Source: Ramlibacter tataouinensis
Lineage (GTDB): Bacteria; Pseudomonadota; Gammaproteobacteria; Burkholderiales; Burkholderiaceae_C
Reading direction: 5' to 3'
NCBI RefSeq assembly: GCF_001580455.1
Contig: NZ_CP010951.1
Location: 1,364,001-1,428,000, forward strand
Length of the DNA stretch: 64,000 nt
The notes under the pieces are model-generated. The model was not told the origin of the DNA and ran no database searches. It saw only the letters and a program-made list of their open reading frames with translations. Positions within the stretch are counted from its first letter, which is position 1, and every line of letters starts with the position of its first letter. Of this stretch, positions 17,801-25,427 are shown piece by piece. A program made the position numbers and the translations under genes.

Positions 17801-20758
17801 CGCCCGCTTGCGGCCGGAGTGCGGGTAATGCGTCAGCCGCACCATCACGGCTTGGCCGTTGCGCGGACCGTCGACCGGAAACTCGTGGATCTGCGGCTGC
17901 GGCAGGCCCGGCACGTAGCCCGGAAGCCGGCGAATGTCGCGCGGCTGCGGCTCGTCCGGCAGCCTGAAACTCCAGGCGTGGATGTGAAGCAGGATCCTGG
18001 TGAGGTAGAGGCCGAGGGAGGCCACATCGACCAGCGCCTTCACGTGGTCCTGCTGCTGCACGATCCTGAACAAGGGGACCTGCTGGCGCGCCAGGTAGCC
18101 CAGATCCAGCGTGAGGACAGGACTGCCCCGCATGCGCGGGAACTTCGTCAGCGACACCTCCGACAACTGCCGCCAGGGATTCGCGCGCCTCGAGTAGGTC
18201 AGCTCCTTGGTGCCCTCGATCGGCTTGCCTTCGAACCACTGTCGGACATCGGCCGGCAAGGTCGGCGATTCAACCTTGACGATCCGGAGCTTGTATTCGA
18301 ACAGGCGCGCGCCGCCTGCACGTGAACTCAAGGCCCACAGGCTCTTGACCCGCTCGATGACCTCCTGCGCAAGGCCCTTGTCATTCTCCGGCGCGGGACC
18401 CCCGGCCTTCCATCGATCGATGGTCCAGAGCACCGAGTCGCGAAGGCCTCGATTGAGCAACCATGCCCAAAGGCCTCGCCAACGGCGGCGCAAGGGCGAT
18501 GTCGGCTTGTAACTGAAGACCCTGAGCGATCCCTCGACCGTCGCGGTCAGGAGGGCTTTGTCTTTCGGCGGCTCGCTGTCCTCGGGCTGCTTTTCCGCGA
18601 ATACGCGCAGCAGCCCGTGAGCGGCCTGCGCGTGGAGTGTGGCGGCCTGGGTCCCGGACATCAGGTCCTTGATGGCGATCGGGTCGAAGCGCAAGGTCAG
18701 TTCGACGTGCGGGGCCGAGCCGCCGGAGCCCGGGATGCCCCGGATGGCCACCGGGCCGGACAGGCGCTCGAGCACTTCGACCTTGGTGTCCTGCGGAGCC
18801 TCGGCACGTCCCGGCGCCTTGAGTCCCGGCGCCTTGATGAAATAGGGGCGGCAGCGGATCTTGTCGTCCTTCGGGGTCGTCGCTGTGTAGCCCCACTCGC
18901 TTCGCAGTTGCCCCATTGCCCTGAGTGCCAGGCTGGCGATCGTCAGCGCGGGGTTGATGCCGAGCGAGGCGGGGACGATGGAGCCGTCGAGGACGACCAG
19001 CCCTTCATGGACCGCGCCCGTCGCGCGCGACGCGGCGTCGAAGACACGGCCACATGCGTCGACGACGCCGGAAGCAGCGTCATCGCCCATCGGACACCCG
19101 CCAAGCGGGTGCACGGTCAGCAGCGGGCCGGACTCACCCCCCAGCAGATCGTTGAGTTCCGCGGGAAGCATTCGCCACATCGGGTTGGGCAATGCGCGGG
19201 CGGGCGAGGCGCCTGGGCGCGAGATTTTCAACAGCTTCTGGTATCGCTCATGCCGGGCCAGCAGCTGCGGATCGTTCTTGAGCGTGGGCCACTGGATGGT
19301 CGCGGCACCGTCGCCGTTGTCCCAGGCATCGCTCGCATTGAGCTTCATCACACCGTCTGCGCTGTCGTGGCCGATGATGGCGACGACCAGGGTCTTGTTG
19401 ATCTTCGCGGGGTCGACGGCGCAAACAACATCCGGCATATCTTGCTTGTGCCGGTCTTCGTCCGACTTCGCCAGGAGGTGAACCGCGGCCGACGTGGTGA
19501 CGACCTGTTCGAACAGGGACCGCAGCGGGCCGGGCACCGCCAGGTCCTGGATGACCATGCCGTCGGTATCGCGGTCGCGAAGATCGACCATCCCCGTGAT
19601 CGTCGGGCCGACTTGCCTGGCAGCGGGGACCGAGGACGGGTCCTCGTCTTCGTTGCCTGCGCAGTTGGCTTTTTCGGGGCCGTCGTAGGCAGCGGCGATC
19701 AGGTCGCCGTTGGACGACACTTGGTGCCCGAGCTTGTTGGACAGCCTGAGGCCTTCGCCCTGCGAGCGCAGCAGGATCTCGGTCGAGCCGAAGGTTCCGG
19801 CCGCCAGCACGACGCGGCGGGTGCGAATCACCGTCGCTTCCCCTTGTCGGCGCCGAAGCTGGCGGTCGGTGTGAACCACGTGCAGCTGCCACACGGGCTT
19901 CTCTGCCAGGTCGAGCTTTTTGTCGATCTTCAGGACGGTCGCGCCGGTAAACAGTTCAGCTCCGTATTGCCTGGCTTCCGCCAGCAGCGTCACATCGAGC
20001 GAGACCTTGGCGTTGTGGTTGCAGCCGGTCGCGCAATCGCCACAGCGGACGCACGCATCGATCCGGATGCCCGCATCGGTGTGGAATCCCTGGGCCGGCG
20101 TATCGGTCAGGGCGACCGTGATCGGGAGGGGATCCACCCGCACGCCCTCGTGGAACTTGCCCATGGCCTGGTACTTGAGCGGCGGGGGGCCGGCCACGTC
20201 TTTCACCGTGTGCATTGCGCCCAGGCGCTGCCGCAGGGCCTCTCCAGTCTTGAGCAGGCTGTCAACGGTCCCCTGTTGGCGGAGCGCTGCCGGCCAGCGC
20301 AGGGAAGCGAAAACCTCCTTCTTCGGCAGCGCCATCACGCCCGCGTTGATCAAGGACCCACCACCCAGCCCGTTGCCCACCACGGCGCAGAGGTCATCGC
20401 CGATGCGCACATCGAAGAGCCCCTTATGCATGCCGCGCGCATGGTGCGCCTTCATCGTGGAGAAGCGAACATGGCCCGGAAGCTCGGCCATCCGGGATGG
20501 AAACGACCCCGGAAGATGCTCGCTGCCACGCTCCAGCACGCAGATGCGCCGGTCCCCTCGAGTCTTCGCCAGTTCCGCGGCGGCGACGGAGCCGCCGTAG
20601 CCGGTGCCGACGATGACCACGTCGAAGTCGATGCTGTCCACCGTGCGCCCGGAATCTTGCTCCAGCCGCGCCACCAGCGTTTCAAAGCCCTTCGAGAGCC
20701 AGCGCGTGGCTCTCGGCTCAGGCGTGTCCATGCTGCCGGGCGGCGATTTCTTGCTCAT
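14852..20758 (-). CDS. giant fusion enzyme: GMC oxidoreductase - alpha/beta hydrolase - PhoD-like phosphatase
   Basis: Single 1968-residue frame with three enzyme units. Residues 1-600: GMC/cholesterol-oxidase-type flavoenzyme, with FAD-binding VGTGYGG at about 47-53, C236-x2-C-x2-C-x3-C (ferredoxin-like spacing), and HPLGGCPMGD from 550. Residues about 960-1270: alpha/beta hydrolase with HGYSASG from 1007 and AHCMGS, where Cys1086 replaces the usual nucleophilic Ser. Residues about 1560-1950: PhoD/metallophosphatase with AGDQIYAD (D1629), DDHEIDDNW (H1678) and SGDAHVSN (D1837, H1839). Linkers at about 620-950 and 1270-1560 are unassigned. No signal peptide. The start overlaps the hybrid kinase gene by 41 bp, so it belongs to that operon. 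Confidence 0.88.
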   Translation of the reverse strand: MSKKSPPGSMDTPEPRATRWLSKGFETLVARLEQDSGRTVDSIDFDVVIVGTGYGGSVAAAELAKTRGDRRICVLERGSEHLPGSFPSRMAELPGHVRFSTMKAHHARGMHKGLFDVRIGDDLCAVVGNGLGGGSLINAGVMALPKKEVFASLRWPAALRQQGTVDSLLKTGEALRQRLGAMHTVKDVAGPPPLKYQAMGKFHEGVRVDPLPITVALTDTPAQGFHTDAGIRIDACVRCGDCATGCNHNAKVSLDVTLLAEARQYGAELFTGATVLKIDKKLDLAEKPVWQLHVVHTDRQLRRRQGEATVIRTRRVVLAAGTFGSTEILLRSQGEGLRLSNKLGHQVSSNGDLIAAAYDGPEKANCAGNEDEDPSSVPAARQVGPTITGMVDLRDRDTDGMVIQDLAVPGPLRSLFEQVVTTSAAVHLLAKSDEDRHKQDMPDVVCAVDPAKINKTLVVAIIGHDSADGVMKLNASDAWDNGDGAATIQWPTLKNDPQLLARHERYQKLLKISRPGASPARALPNPMWRMLPAELNDLLGGESGPLLTVHPLGGCPMGDDAASGVVDACGRVFDAASRATGAVHEGLVVLDGSIVPASLGINPALTIASLALRAMGQLRSEWGYTATTPKDDKIRCRPYFIKAPGLKAPGRAEAPQDTKVEVLERLSGPVAIRGIPGSGGSAPHVELTLRFDPIAIKDLMSGTQAATLHAQAAHGLLRVFAEKQPEDSEPPKDKALLTATVEGSLRVFSYKPTSPLRRRWRGLWAWLLNRGLRDSVLWTIDRWKAGGPAPENDKGLAQEVIERVKSLWALSSRAGGARLFEYKLRIVKVESPTLPADVRQWFEGKPIEGTKELTYSRRANPWRQLSEVSLTKFPRMRGSPVLTLDLGYLARQQVPLFRIVQQQDHVKALVDVASLGLYLTRILLHIHAWSFRLPDEPQPRDIRRLPGYVPGLPQPQIHEFPVDGPRNGQAVMVRLTHYPHSGRKRAQAIKANRAAQQAIETPILLIHGYSASGTTFAHHAVQPNIATSLWERGRDVWIVDMRTSAGMPHAKAPWNFEQVGMADIPVAVHQVCSMTRAKQIDVFAHCMGSAMLGMALLGNKGSRYDRFPELRQELPNRIRRLVMSQVAPAVVFTPANTFRAYAMQYLRHFLPLGDYEFRPTGQRTQFDRMVDRLLATLPYPEEEFDRENPFWPPWRRTPWVGTRHRMDALYGRDFNVNNVTTRMLDYIDDHFGPLSIETVSQAVHFARVRAITTKQGFNEFIRPDRLCDSIRFPVMHVHGSNNGLASNRTPERYRKVLLDSDARFNGSFLRKLYEAGHQDLLIGSPATGMLKDVNGFFEGAFDAITAAEPAVVQDAFAARIPAYGVRAPLPLAGGERCSLRDESASGAPVAALLVPVRRSVDRSGDRYLPVDANGQAVEPTSDRLVELVAWRALEPVSRNNPATRYTFELNDYALPAGASGILVLVLYSQSAAIQPGIDHASDALAAHIAGTKTGGMGLAGLAAIAADPEGVTLTDRGVSKELAGMALEMADSVQRTLRSASSVELGLGVLYLTHRRLSQASTSPRSFALASCQYPGGILDRTPPGTPDKAPGGPSDASYRRLLDCLEDKRAAGGEAEPPKPDFLVLAGDQIYADATAGLFDVRRLDDRYRVSYEAFFGARGPRSVLSRLPTVMRLDDHEIDDNWEPDPAGAHDGRETERLKRRGIREFLRNQCDTEFDAASPPKLWDDKLVHGFPFFWADARTSRDPRTACSVGTASMLGDDQTLALDRWLADKSVPGPRFFVSAPMVLPRHLETRGAGVAAALRSDGWDGFPASLHRLLARVYQRGIDDVIFLSGDAHVSNVARIEISKVGVPGVAVVAHSIHSSALYAPYPFANGIEEDFAGSETFDFSHEGQDYRCCVETWSPSRGDGFAVVTVSHDCDGWLVKVRFDRAKGSPWDPANRIGFCVGAAAAPAKGSRVHGRDKLPV

Positions 20759-22535
20759 GGTTCGCGCTCCTTGCACTGACTTCGAAGGTGATGGCCTGGT
20801 GCAGCGTCTCCGGCGAGACGGGCTTGTGCAGCATCGCGATCCCCGCGTCATGCGCATCCTTGATGCGATCGGGGGCGGTGTCCCCGCTGATCAGGATGGC
20901 CGGCACGGCCGGATGCAGGGCGCGCAGCTGCTCGATGGCCGTGATGCCGCTCTCTTCTCCCCGCAGCCTCAGATCCACCAGCAGGATGTCGGGCGTGATC
21001 GACTGGCACTGCGTGACGGCTTCGGCGATGGAGCCCGCCAACCGCACTTCGCAGCCATAGGCCTGCAACAAGGTTTCCATTCCCGTCCGGACGGCCTCTT
21101 CGTCGTCCAGCACCAGCACTCGCGTTCCTGCCAGCGACGCGCTCGGATGCGATGCGTCCAAGGGGCGGCCGGCGCCCGCGGCAGCCGCCCTCGTCCGGCG
21201 GCCCCTGGGCACCGTGATATCGAATCTCGTCCCGAGGCCCGGCGATGAATGCAGCTCGATCGTGAGCTCAAGCAGCTGTGCCAGGCGGCGGACGATCGAA
21301 AGCCCCAGCCCGAGCCCACGGGTGCGGTCCCGCTCCGGGTTGTGGAGCTGATAGAACTCCTCGAACACGCGGTGGTGTTCGGCCTCGGGGATCCCGATCC
21401 CGGTGTCCTCCACGCTGAGCAGCCAACGATAGTCGCCCGCCGCCGCGACGCGCACCGCGATGCCGCCGCTTGGTGTGTACTTGATGGCGTTCTCCATCAG
21501 GTTCCTGACGATGCGGGCGAGCAGGACCTCATCCGTCTCGCCATAGGCATCGGGCGGACATTGCGTCGTGAGTGCCAGGTGCTTCGCCCCCGCCACCTCC
21601 AGGTACTCATCGCGCAAGCGCGCGAGGAAATCGGACATCGAGAAAGTCGTCGGGTTGACGGGGACCACCCCGGCATCGAGCTTGGACACGTCGAGCAGCG
21701 TGTCGACTTGGGCGTTGAGCGTCTGCAATGCCGTGTTCATGTGGTTCGCGATCTGGCGCGTCGGCTCGTCCAGGGGCCGCATCGTCAGCGCCGCGGCAAA
21801 CAGCGAGAGCGTGTGCATCGGCTGGCGCAGGTCATGGCTGGCCGAGGCCAGGAAGCGCGTCTTCGCGCGGTTGGCGGCTTCGGCTTCCTCCAGCGCGGAG
21901 CGAAGCTGGCGGTTGAGCTCCGCCTGTTCCCGCCGGATCGCGAACGACTCCTTCAGCAGCCGGAACGTGTCGCGGGCCAGCTGCAGCATCAGCCCCCCGA
22001 AAACAAGCACCAGCGAGGCCACGAAGAAGTCCACCCAGTGGGGAGAGCCCACCGGGGTGCCTAGCGCCCACATGACGCTTAGCGGCAGGAGGGTCGGCGC
22101 GATGAATGCCAGGAACACCGGGCGGTAGCCGCCGGTCGTCGCGACCGAGCCGACGCACAGGGTCAGGAGAAGAATGGACTGCACCGCGCGCTCGGGCGTG
22201 TCGAGCGCCACGCCGAAACCGACCGAGGTTCCCTGGACCAGGCCGTTGACTGCGCTCATCAGCACGGCCACGCGCAGCTTGTCGGGAAGGTTCAGCGAAG
22301 CCGTGGGCAGGCCGCCCAGAATTTTCCAGCGCAGGATCAGCACGACGGCCACCACGCCGAGCCAAATCCAGGGGAGCACGCCGCCGAGCCGCTGCCACGC
22401 CATGGCGGCGATCAGCAGGGAAGACAGGAACACCGGCACGGGAACCCGCCGGGCCTCGCGAGCGAGCAGCTCGATCAACTCCTGGGCGGGCTCCGGACCG
22501 ATGCGTTCGGTGCCGGCCTGGCCGTTGGACTTCAT
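20718..22535 (-). CDS. hybrid sensor histidine kinase/response regulator
   Basis: 605-residue membrane kinase. Hydrophobic segments span residues about 28-190 (five or six helices), followed by a short coiled coil, HisKA (ASASHDLRQPMHTLSLFA), HATPase (NLMENAIKYTP, DTGIGIP, GLGLGLSIV) and a C-terminal receiver (LVLDDEEAV, phospho-Asp in ILLVDLRLRG, Lys in LHKPVS). No periplasmic sensor domain is evident, so the signal is probably membrane-borne. It starts 7 bp after the LuxR-type regulator gene and its end overlaps the fusion-enzyme gene. ATG 22535 (MKSNGQAG) is chosen over an upstream frame that would overlap the regulator. Confidence 0.9.
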   Translation of the reverse strand: MKSNGQAGTERIGPEPAQELIELLAREARRVPVPVFLSSLLIAAMAWQRLGGVLPWIWLGVVAVVLILRWKILGGLPTASLNLPDKLRVAVLMSAVNGLVQGTSVGFGVALDTPERAVQSILLLTLCVGSVATTGGYRPVFLAFIAPTLLPLSVMWALGTPVGSPHWVDFFVASLVLVFGGLMLQLARDTFRLLKESFAIRREQAELNRQLRSALEEAEAANRAKTRFLASASHDLRQPMHTLSLFAAALTMRPLDEPTRQIANHMNTALQTLNAQVDTLLDVSKLDAGVVPVNPTTFSMSDFLARLRDEYLEVAGAKHLALTTQCPPDAYGETDEVLLARIVRNLMENAIKYTPSGGIAVRVAAAGDYRWLLSVEDTGIGIPEAEHHRVFEEFYQLHNPERDRTRGLGLGLSIVRRLAQLLELTIELHSSPGLGTRFDITVPRGRRTRAAAAGAGRPLDASHPSASLAGTRVLVLDDEEAVRTGMETLLQAYGCEVRLAGSIAEAVTQCQSITPDILLVDLRLRGEESGITAIEQLRALHPAVPAILISGDTAPDRIKDAHDAGIAMLHKPVSPETLHQAITFEVSARSANHEQEIAARQHGHA

Positions 22536-22542
22536 CGCGGCC

Positions 22543-23187
22543 TCAGGTGGCCAGGCCGCCGATGTGAAGCTCATGAACGCGGTACATGGCCTGGGCCCGC
22601 GAGTTGACGCCCAGGGCCTGGTAGATGGACCACAGATGGGCCTTGACCGTGCCCTCGGCAATGCTGAGTTCGCGCGCGATCACCTTGTTGGCCTTGCCCT
22701 GCAACAGGCATCGCAACACGGCGAGCTGCCGGCCGCTGAACTCGGGCACATTGGCGGCCTTCGCTGACGGCGCTGCCGGCGCGGCGGATCCGCCCGTGCT
22801 CAATGCGATGCGCGGCAGGTAGATGCCGTTGGCCAGCACCAGTCGCAGCGCCTGGATGGTCAGCGAGGTATCGGTGGTCTTCGGGATGTATCCGGCGGCG
22901 CCGGCATCGACGACACTGCGAATCAGCAGCGGGTCTTCGTCGCCCGAGACCACCACGACCGAAGCCCCCTCGTGGGCGGCCTTCACCTGCTGCAGGGCGT
23001 CCAGCCGACTGACCCCGGGCAGGTTCATGTCCAGCAGGATGAGGTCAGGCGCCTCCGCCGCCGGCAACGCAACCGCTTCGTCGACACTGCCGGCATCCGA
23101 AATTCGCACAGCCGGATCCAGCGCGGTGAGAAGCGTCTTCAACCCTTCGCGAAAGAGCGGATGGTCATCGACGATCAGGATGTGCAT
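22543..23187 (-). CDS. NarL/FixJ-family response regulator with LuxR-type HTH
   Basis: 214 residues: N-terminal receiver (IVDDHPLFREGL; phospho-Asp in LILLDMNLPG; Lys in YIPKTTD) and C-terminal GerE/LuxR DNA-binding domain (GRQLAVLRCLLQGKANKVIA, EGTVKAHLWSIYQALGV). It is first in a three-gene operon with the hybrid kinase and the GMC-hydrolase-PhoD enzyme, so it is presumably the output of that kinase and possibly an autoregulator. Confidence 0.92.
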   Translation of the reverse strand: MHILIVDDHPLFREGLKTLLTALDPAVRISDAGSVDEAVALPAAEAPDLILLDMNLPGVSRLDALQQVKAAHEGASVVVVSGDEDPLLIRSVVDAGAAGYIPKTTDTSLTIQALRLVLANGIYLPRIALSTGGSAAPAAPSAKAANVPEFSGRQLAVLRCLLQGKANKVIARELSIAEGTVKAHLWSIYQALGVNSRAQAMYRVHELHIGGLAT

Positions 23188-23610
23188 CGCGAGCCTCGGT
23201 CGCCCGTCAGGGGCTAACCAATGATAGGCAGCGCGCACTGGATAACAAATAAACCTTCGGCCCGACGAGCTAATCCATTTTCGGCGCGCCTAAACCTTTG
23301 GCCAAACCGGTTCGGTTCGGAGGGAACCCACCCAGGCCACTTCGGCCGGCGCACGCACGCCGCCCCTTGCGCGGGCTCATTGGATTGCTGATCGAGTCCG
23401 CAATCACCCAACCCGCCGGCCATCTGCCAAACCTTGGCCGGCGCCGCCATGCCTTCTGGATAGACGTCCGTGGGATTGAGATTCGAGAGCCGGTTTCCAT
23501 ACTTCGCCTGTCATTTCTCTCTCCCGTGGTGATACCCACCAGGGCGGACGGACGGGCGATAGAGCGGGCCCGCCAATGTCTAGATGTCAAACCGCTCGCA
23601 GGAGATCGTC
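23188..23610. other. intergenic region, divergent promoters
   Basis: About 420 bp without a supportable gene, between the response regulator (leftward) and the DUF4148 gene (rightward). A short direct repeat CGGTTCGGTTCGG at about 23308-23320 is visible. No convincing operator or promoter could be fixed by eye. Confidence 0.4.
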
Positions 23611-23982
23611 ATGAACCGCAATCTCGAATCTGCCCTGATCATCACCGGAACGGCCGCTGCTGCCCTCGCCTTCGCCGCGATGACGAGCGCCGGCGCCTAC
23701 GCCGAAGACATCACGATCGACACCGCGCCCTTCGTCAGCTCGAAGACCCGCGCGGAAGTCCGCGCCGAGGTCATGGGGCAAGCGGAACAACTCCGGATGG
23801 CCTATGGCGAAGCGCCGGCCGACACGCCCTTCCAGAGCAGCCTCTCGCGCGAACAAGTGCGCGACGAGTACATCGGCTCGCGCGACGAAGTGAGGGCGCT
23901 CACCGGTGAGGACAGTGGCTCGTCCTACCTCGCCTCCAAGCCCGCCCGCCACGACCTGATGATGGCCGGCTCCCAGCGCTGA
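23611..23982 (+). CDS. DUF4148 domain-containing exported protein
   Basis: 123-residue protein with an N-terminal signal peptide (AALAFAAMTSAGAYA) and the DUF4148 pattern KTRAEVRAEVMGQAEQLRMAYGE. DUF4148 proteins are small periplasmic proteins of unknown function, abundant in Burkholderiales. ATG 23611 is preferred to the upstream in-frame ATG 23584 because CAGGAG lies 6 bp ahead of it and it opens directly into the signal peptide. Confidence 0.82.
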   Translation: MNRNLESALIITGTAAAALAFAAMTSAGAYAEDITIDTAPFVSSKTRAEVRAEVMGQAEQLRMAYGEAPADTPFQSSLSREQVRDEYIGSRDEVRALTGEDSGSSYLASKPARHDLMMAGSQR

Positions 23983-24119
23983 AACGCCCGGCAGTCCCAG
24001 CCAACTCTCCGACCGGGACTGCCAGGTCTGCTGACGGTGAATGTGACCAAGGACCTGCCACGAAGCCGCCGCCACGTTGGCCAGTCCCAGAGACAAGGAG
24101 CGGCAAAGGAGTCAAGGAC

Positions 24120-24347
24120 ATGCTGACCTACCAGGCCTTTACCCTCACAGCCGTAGCCGCTGCCCTCGCTGCCACGGCCATTGCCAGCTGGCATCACACC
24201 GATGCAGAAGTTCCGAAACCGAACGTGCAGAGCGAGCGATCACACGAAGGGCCCGGGGACACCAACGCGCAGGCAGCCTACCTGCCGTCGTTCTTCGTCG
24301 AAGAACAACGGTCAGCCCCCATCGAGCCCATGCCACCGCAGTTCTGA
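24120..24347 (+). CDS. small exported hypothetical protein, 75 aa
   Basis: Short frame with an AAAGGAG Shine-Dalgarno 9 bp before ATG and a hydrophobic N-terminus (FTLTAVAAALAATAIASW), then a Pro/Glu-rich tail. No family recognised. It lies 137 bp after the DUF4148 gene on the same strand. Coding status rests on the ribosome site and signal-like start only. Confidence 0.5.
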   Translation: MLTYQAFTLTAVAAALAATAIASWHHTDAEVPKPNVQSERSHEGPGDTNAQAAYLPSFFVEEQRSAPIEPMPPQF

Positions 24348-24428
24348 GACGCCGTTCAACGGTCGATGCCAATAAAAGGCGGCCCTGCGGCTTGCTGCGG
24401 GGCCGTCGAACAGGCGGATCGCGCAGAT

Positions 24429-24665
24429 CTACCTGGACTCCCCGCCCCCGCCCTTCCGGAGCGGCGCCAGCAAGTGCTTCAGCCCGTTGTGGTCGATCTC
24501 ATGCATGAGGGCGAGCAGGCGCCCCAGTTCCCCCGGCGGAAACCCCTCGCGCGCGAACCAGTTCAGGTAGCCTCCCGGCAGGTCGGCAATCAAAGTGCCC
24601 TTGTGCTTGCCGTAAGGCATCTGCACCTGCACCAGCCGCGTCAATGCATCCGTCATGGGCTGCAT
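24429..24665 (-). CDS. DUF3820 family protein
   Basis: 78-residue protein with the DUF3820 signature MPYGKHKGTLIADLPGGYL and a basic Gly-rich C-terminus. Members are small, mostly uncharacterised, and sometimes called quorum-sensing-regulated virulence-factor-like. Either ATG 24665 (MQPMTDAL) or ATG 24656 (MTDALTRL) could be the start; no ribosome site separates them. Divergent from the FUSC-like gene. Confidence 0.78.
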   Translation of the reverse strand: MQPMTDALTRLVQVQMPYGKHKGTLIADLPGGYLNWFAREGFPPGELGRLLALMHEIDHNGLKHLLAPLRKGGGGESR

Positions 24666-24720
24666 TGTCAAGGCTGATTCGCCGGCGTCAGTTGTGCTGA
24701 TCCTGCGCGGAGGTCGTGAA

Positions 24721-25209
24721 GTGATCCTGTCCCCCACTCTGTTGACCGCCCTGCAATTGGCCGTGCGCGCGTCCCTGGCGGCGGCGCTGGGCGTGGCCAT
24801 CGCACACCTTCTCCGGCTGCAGTACCCGCTCTATGCGCTGGTCGGCGCAGTGATCGTCACCGACATCTCGCCGGTGCAAACGCGCGAACTGGCCTGGCGG
24901 CGGCTGGCGGGGACGGTGGTGGGGGCAGTCGCGGGCGCCGTGTTCACTCAATTCCTCCCCGCAGGTCCAATCGCCATCGGAGCCAGCATCCTGGTGGCCA
25001 TGTTCATCAGCGGCCTGCTCCGCCTGCAGCCGGCCGCCAAGATTGCCGGCTACGTCTGCGGCATCGTTGTGCTCGAACACGGCGACCAGCCCTGGGTGTA
25101 CGCGCTGTTTCGCTTCGCCGAAACGGTGCTCGGCATCGGCATGGCAGTGCTGGTGAGCTTTGTGCCCAAGCTGATCAAGATCGAGCCGCCGAAGAGCGTC
25201 GATTCCTGA
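24721..25209 (+). CDS. FUSC/aromatic-acid-exporter-like membrane protein
   Basis: 162-residue protein with about five hydrophobic helices. LYALVGAVIVTDISPVQT and RRLAGTVVGAVAGAVF match the N-terminal membrane half of the FUSC/aromatic acid exporter family, without the cytoplasmic domain of full-length members. GTG 24721 is chosen because GCGGAGG lies 8 bp upstream; ATG 24655 would add 22 residues but overlaps the divergent DUF3820 start and has no ribosome site. Function inferred only at family level. Confidence 0.75.
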   Translation: MILSPTLLTALQLAVRASLAAALGVAIAHLLRLQYPLYALVGAVIVTDISPVQTRELAWRRLAGTVVGAVAGAVFTQFLPAGPIAIGASILVAMFISGLLRLQPAAKIAGYVCGIVVLEHGDQPWVYALFRFAETVLGIGMAVLVSFVPKLIKIEPPKSVDS

Positions 25210-25310
25210 CGCTGGCTCTACTTCAACTCCGCGAGCAGGCTGGGTCAGGAATTCCCGCCCTGCCAGCGCTGCCTGGTCGGGTTTTCTCCGATTCCTGCTG
25301 ATGAGCTTTG

Positions 25311-25350
25311 AACTTACAGTTGTGTAACTTACAGGTTCGCAACTTGTAAG
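25311..25350. promoter_or_regulatory. TTACA/TGTAA operator array upstream of the ceramidase-like gene
   Basis: Three copies of AACTTxxAG-type sequence begin at 25311, 25326 and 25341, exactly 15 bp apart. They form TTACA-GTTG-TGTAA (25314-25327) and a 23-bp imperfect palindrome, CTTACA-N-GTT-N3-AAC-N-TGTAAG (25328-25350, 20 of 23 positions symmetrical). It sits 78 bp before the lipoprotein start and is a good candidate for the TetR-type regulator encoded just downstream of that gene. Confidence 0.55.
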
Positions 25351-25427
25351 CCCAAAGGATTGGCCCAGTCGGAGTTTTGACCCTGGCCCTCGGGAAGCGA
25401 GGGCGTGCATTCAAGTAGGAACTGAAA

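Noticed and set aside
23270..23590. A 106-codon minus-strand frame in the region before the DUF4148 gene
   Set aside because: Arg/Pro/Ser-rich, no ribosome site, no family resemblance.
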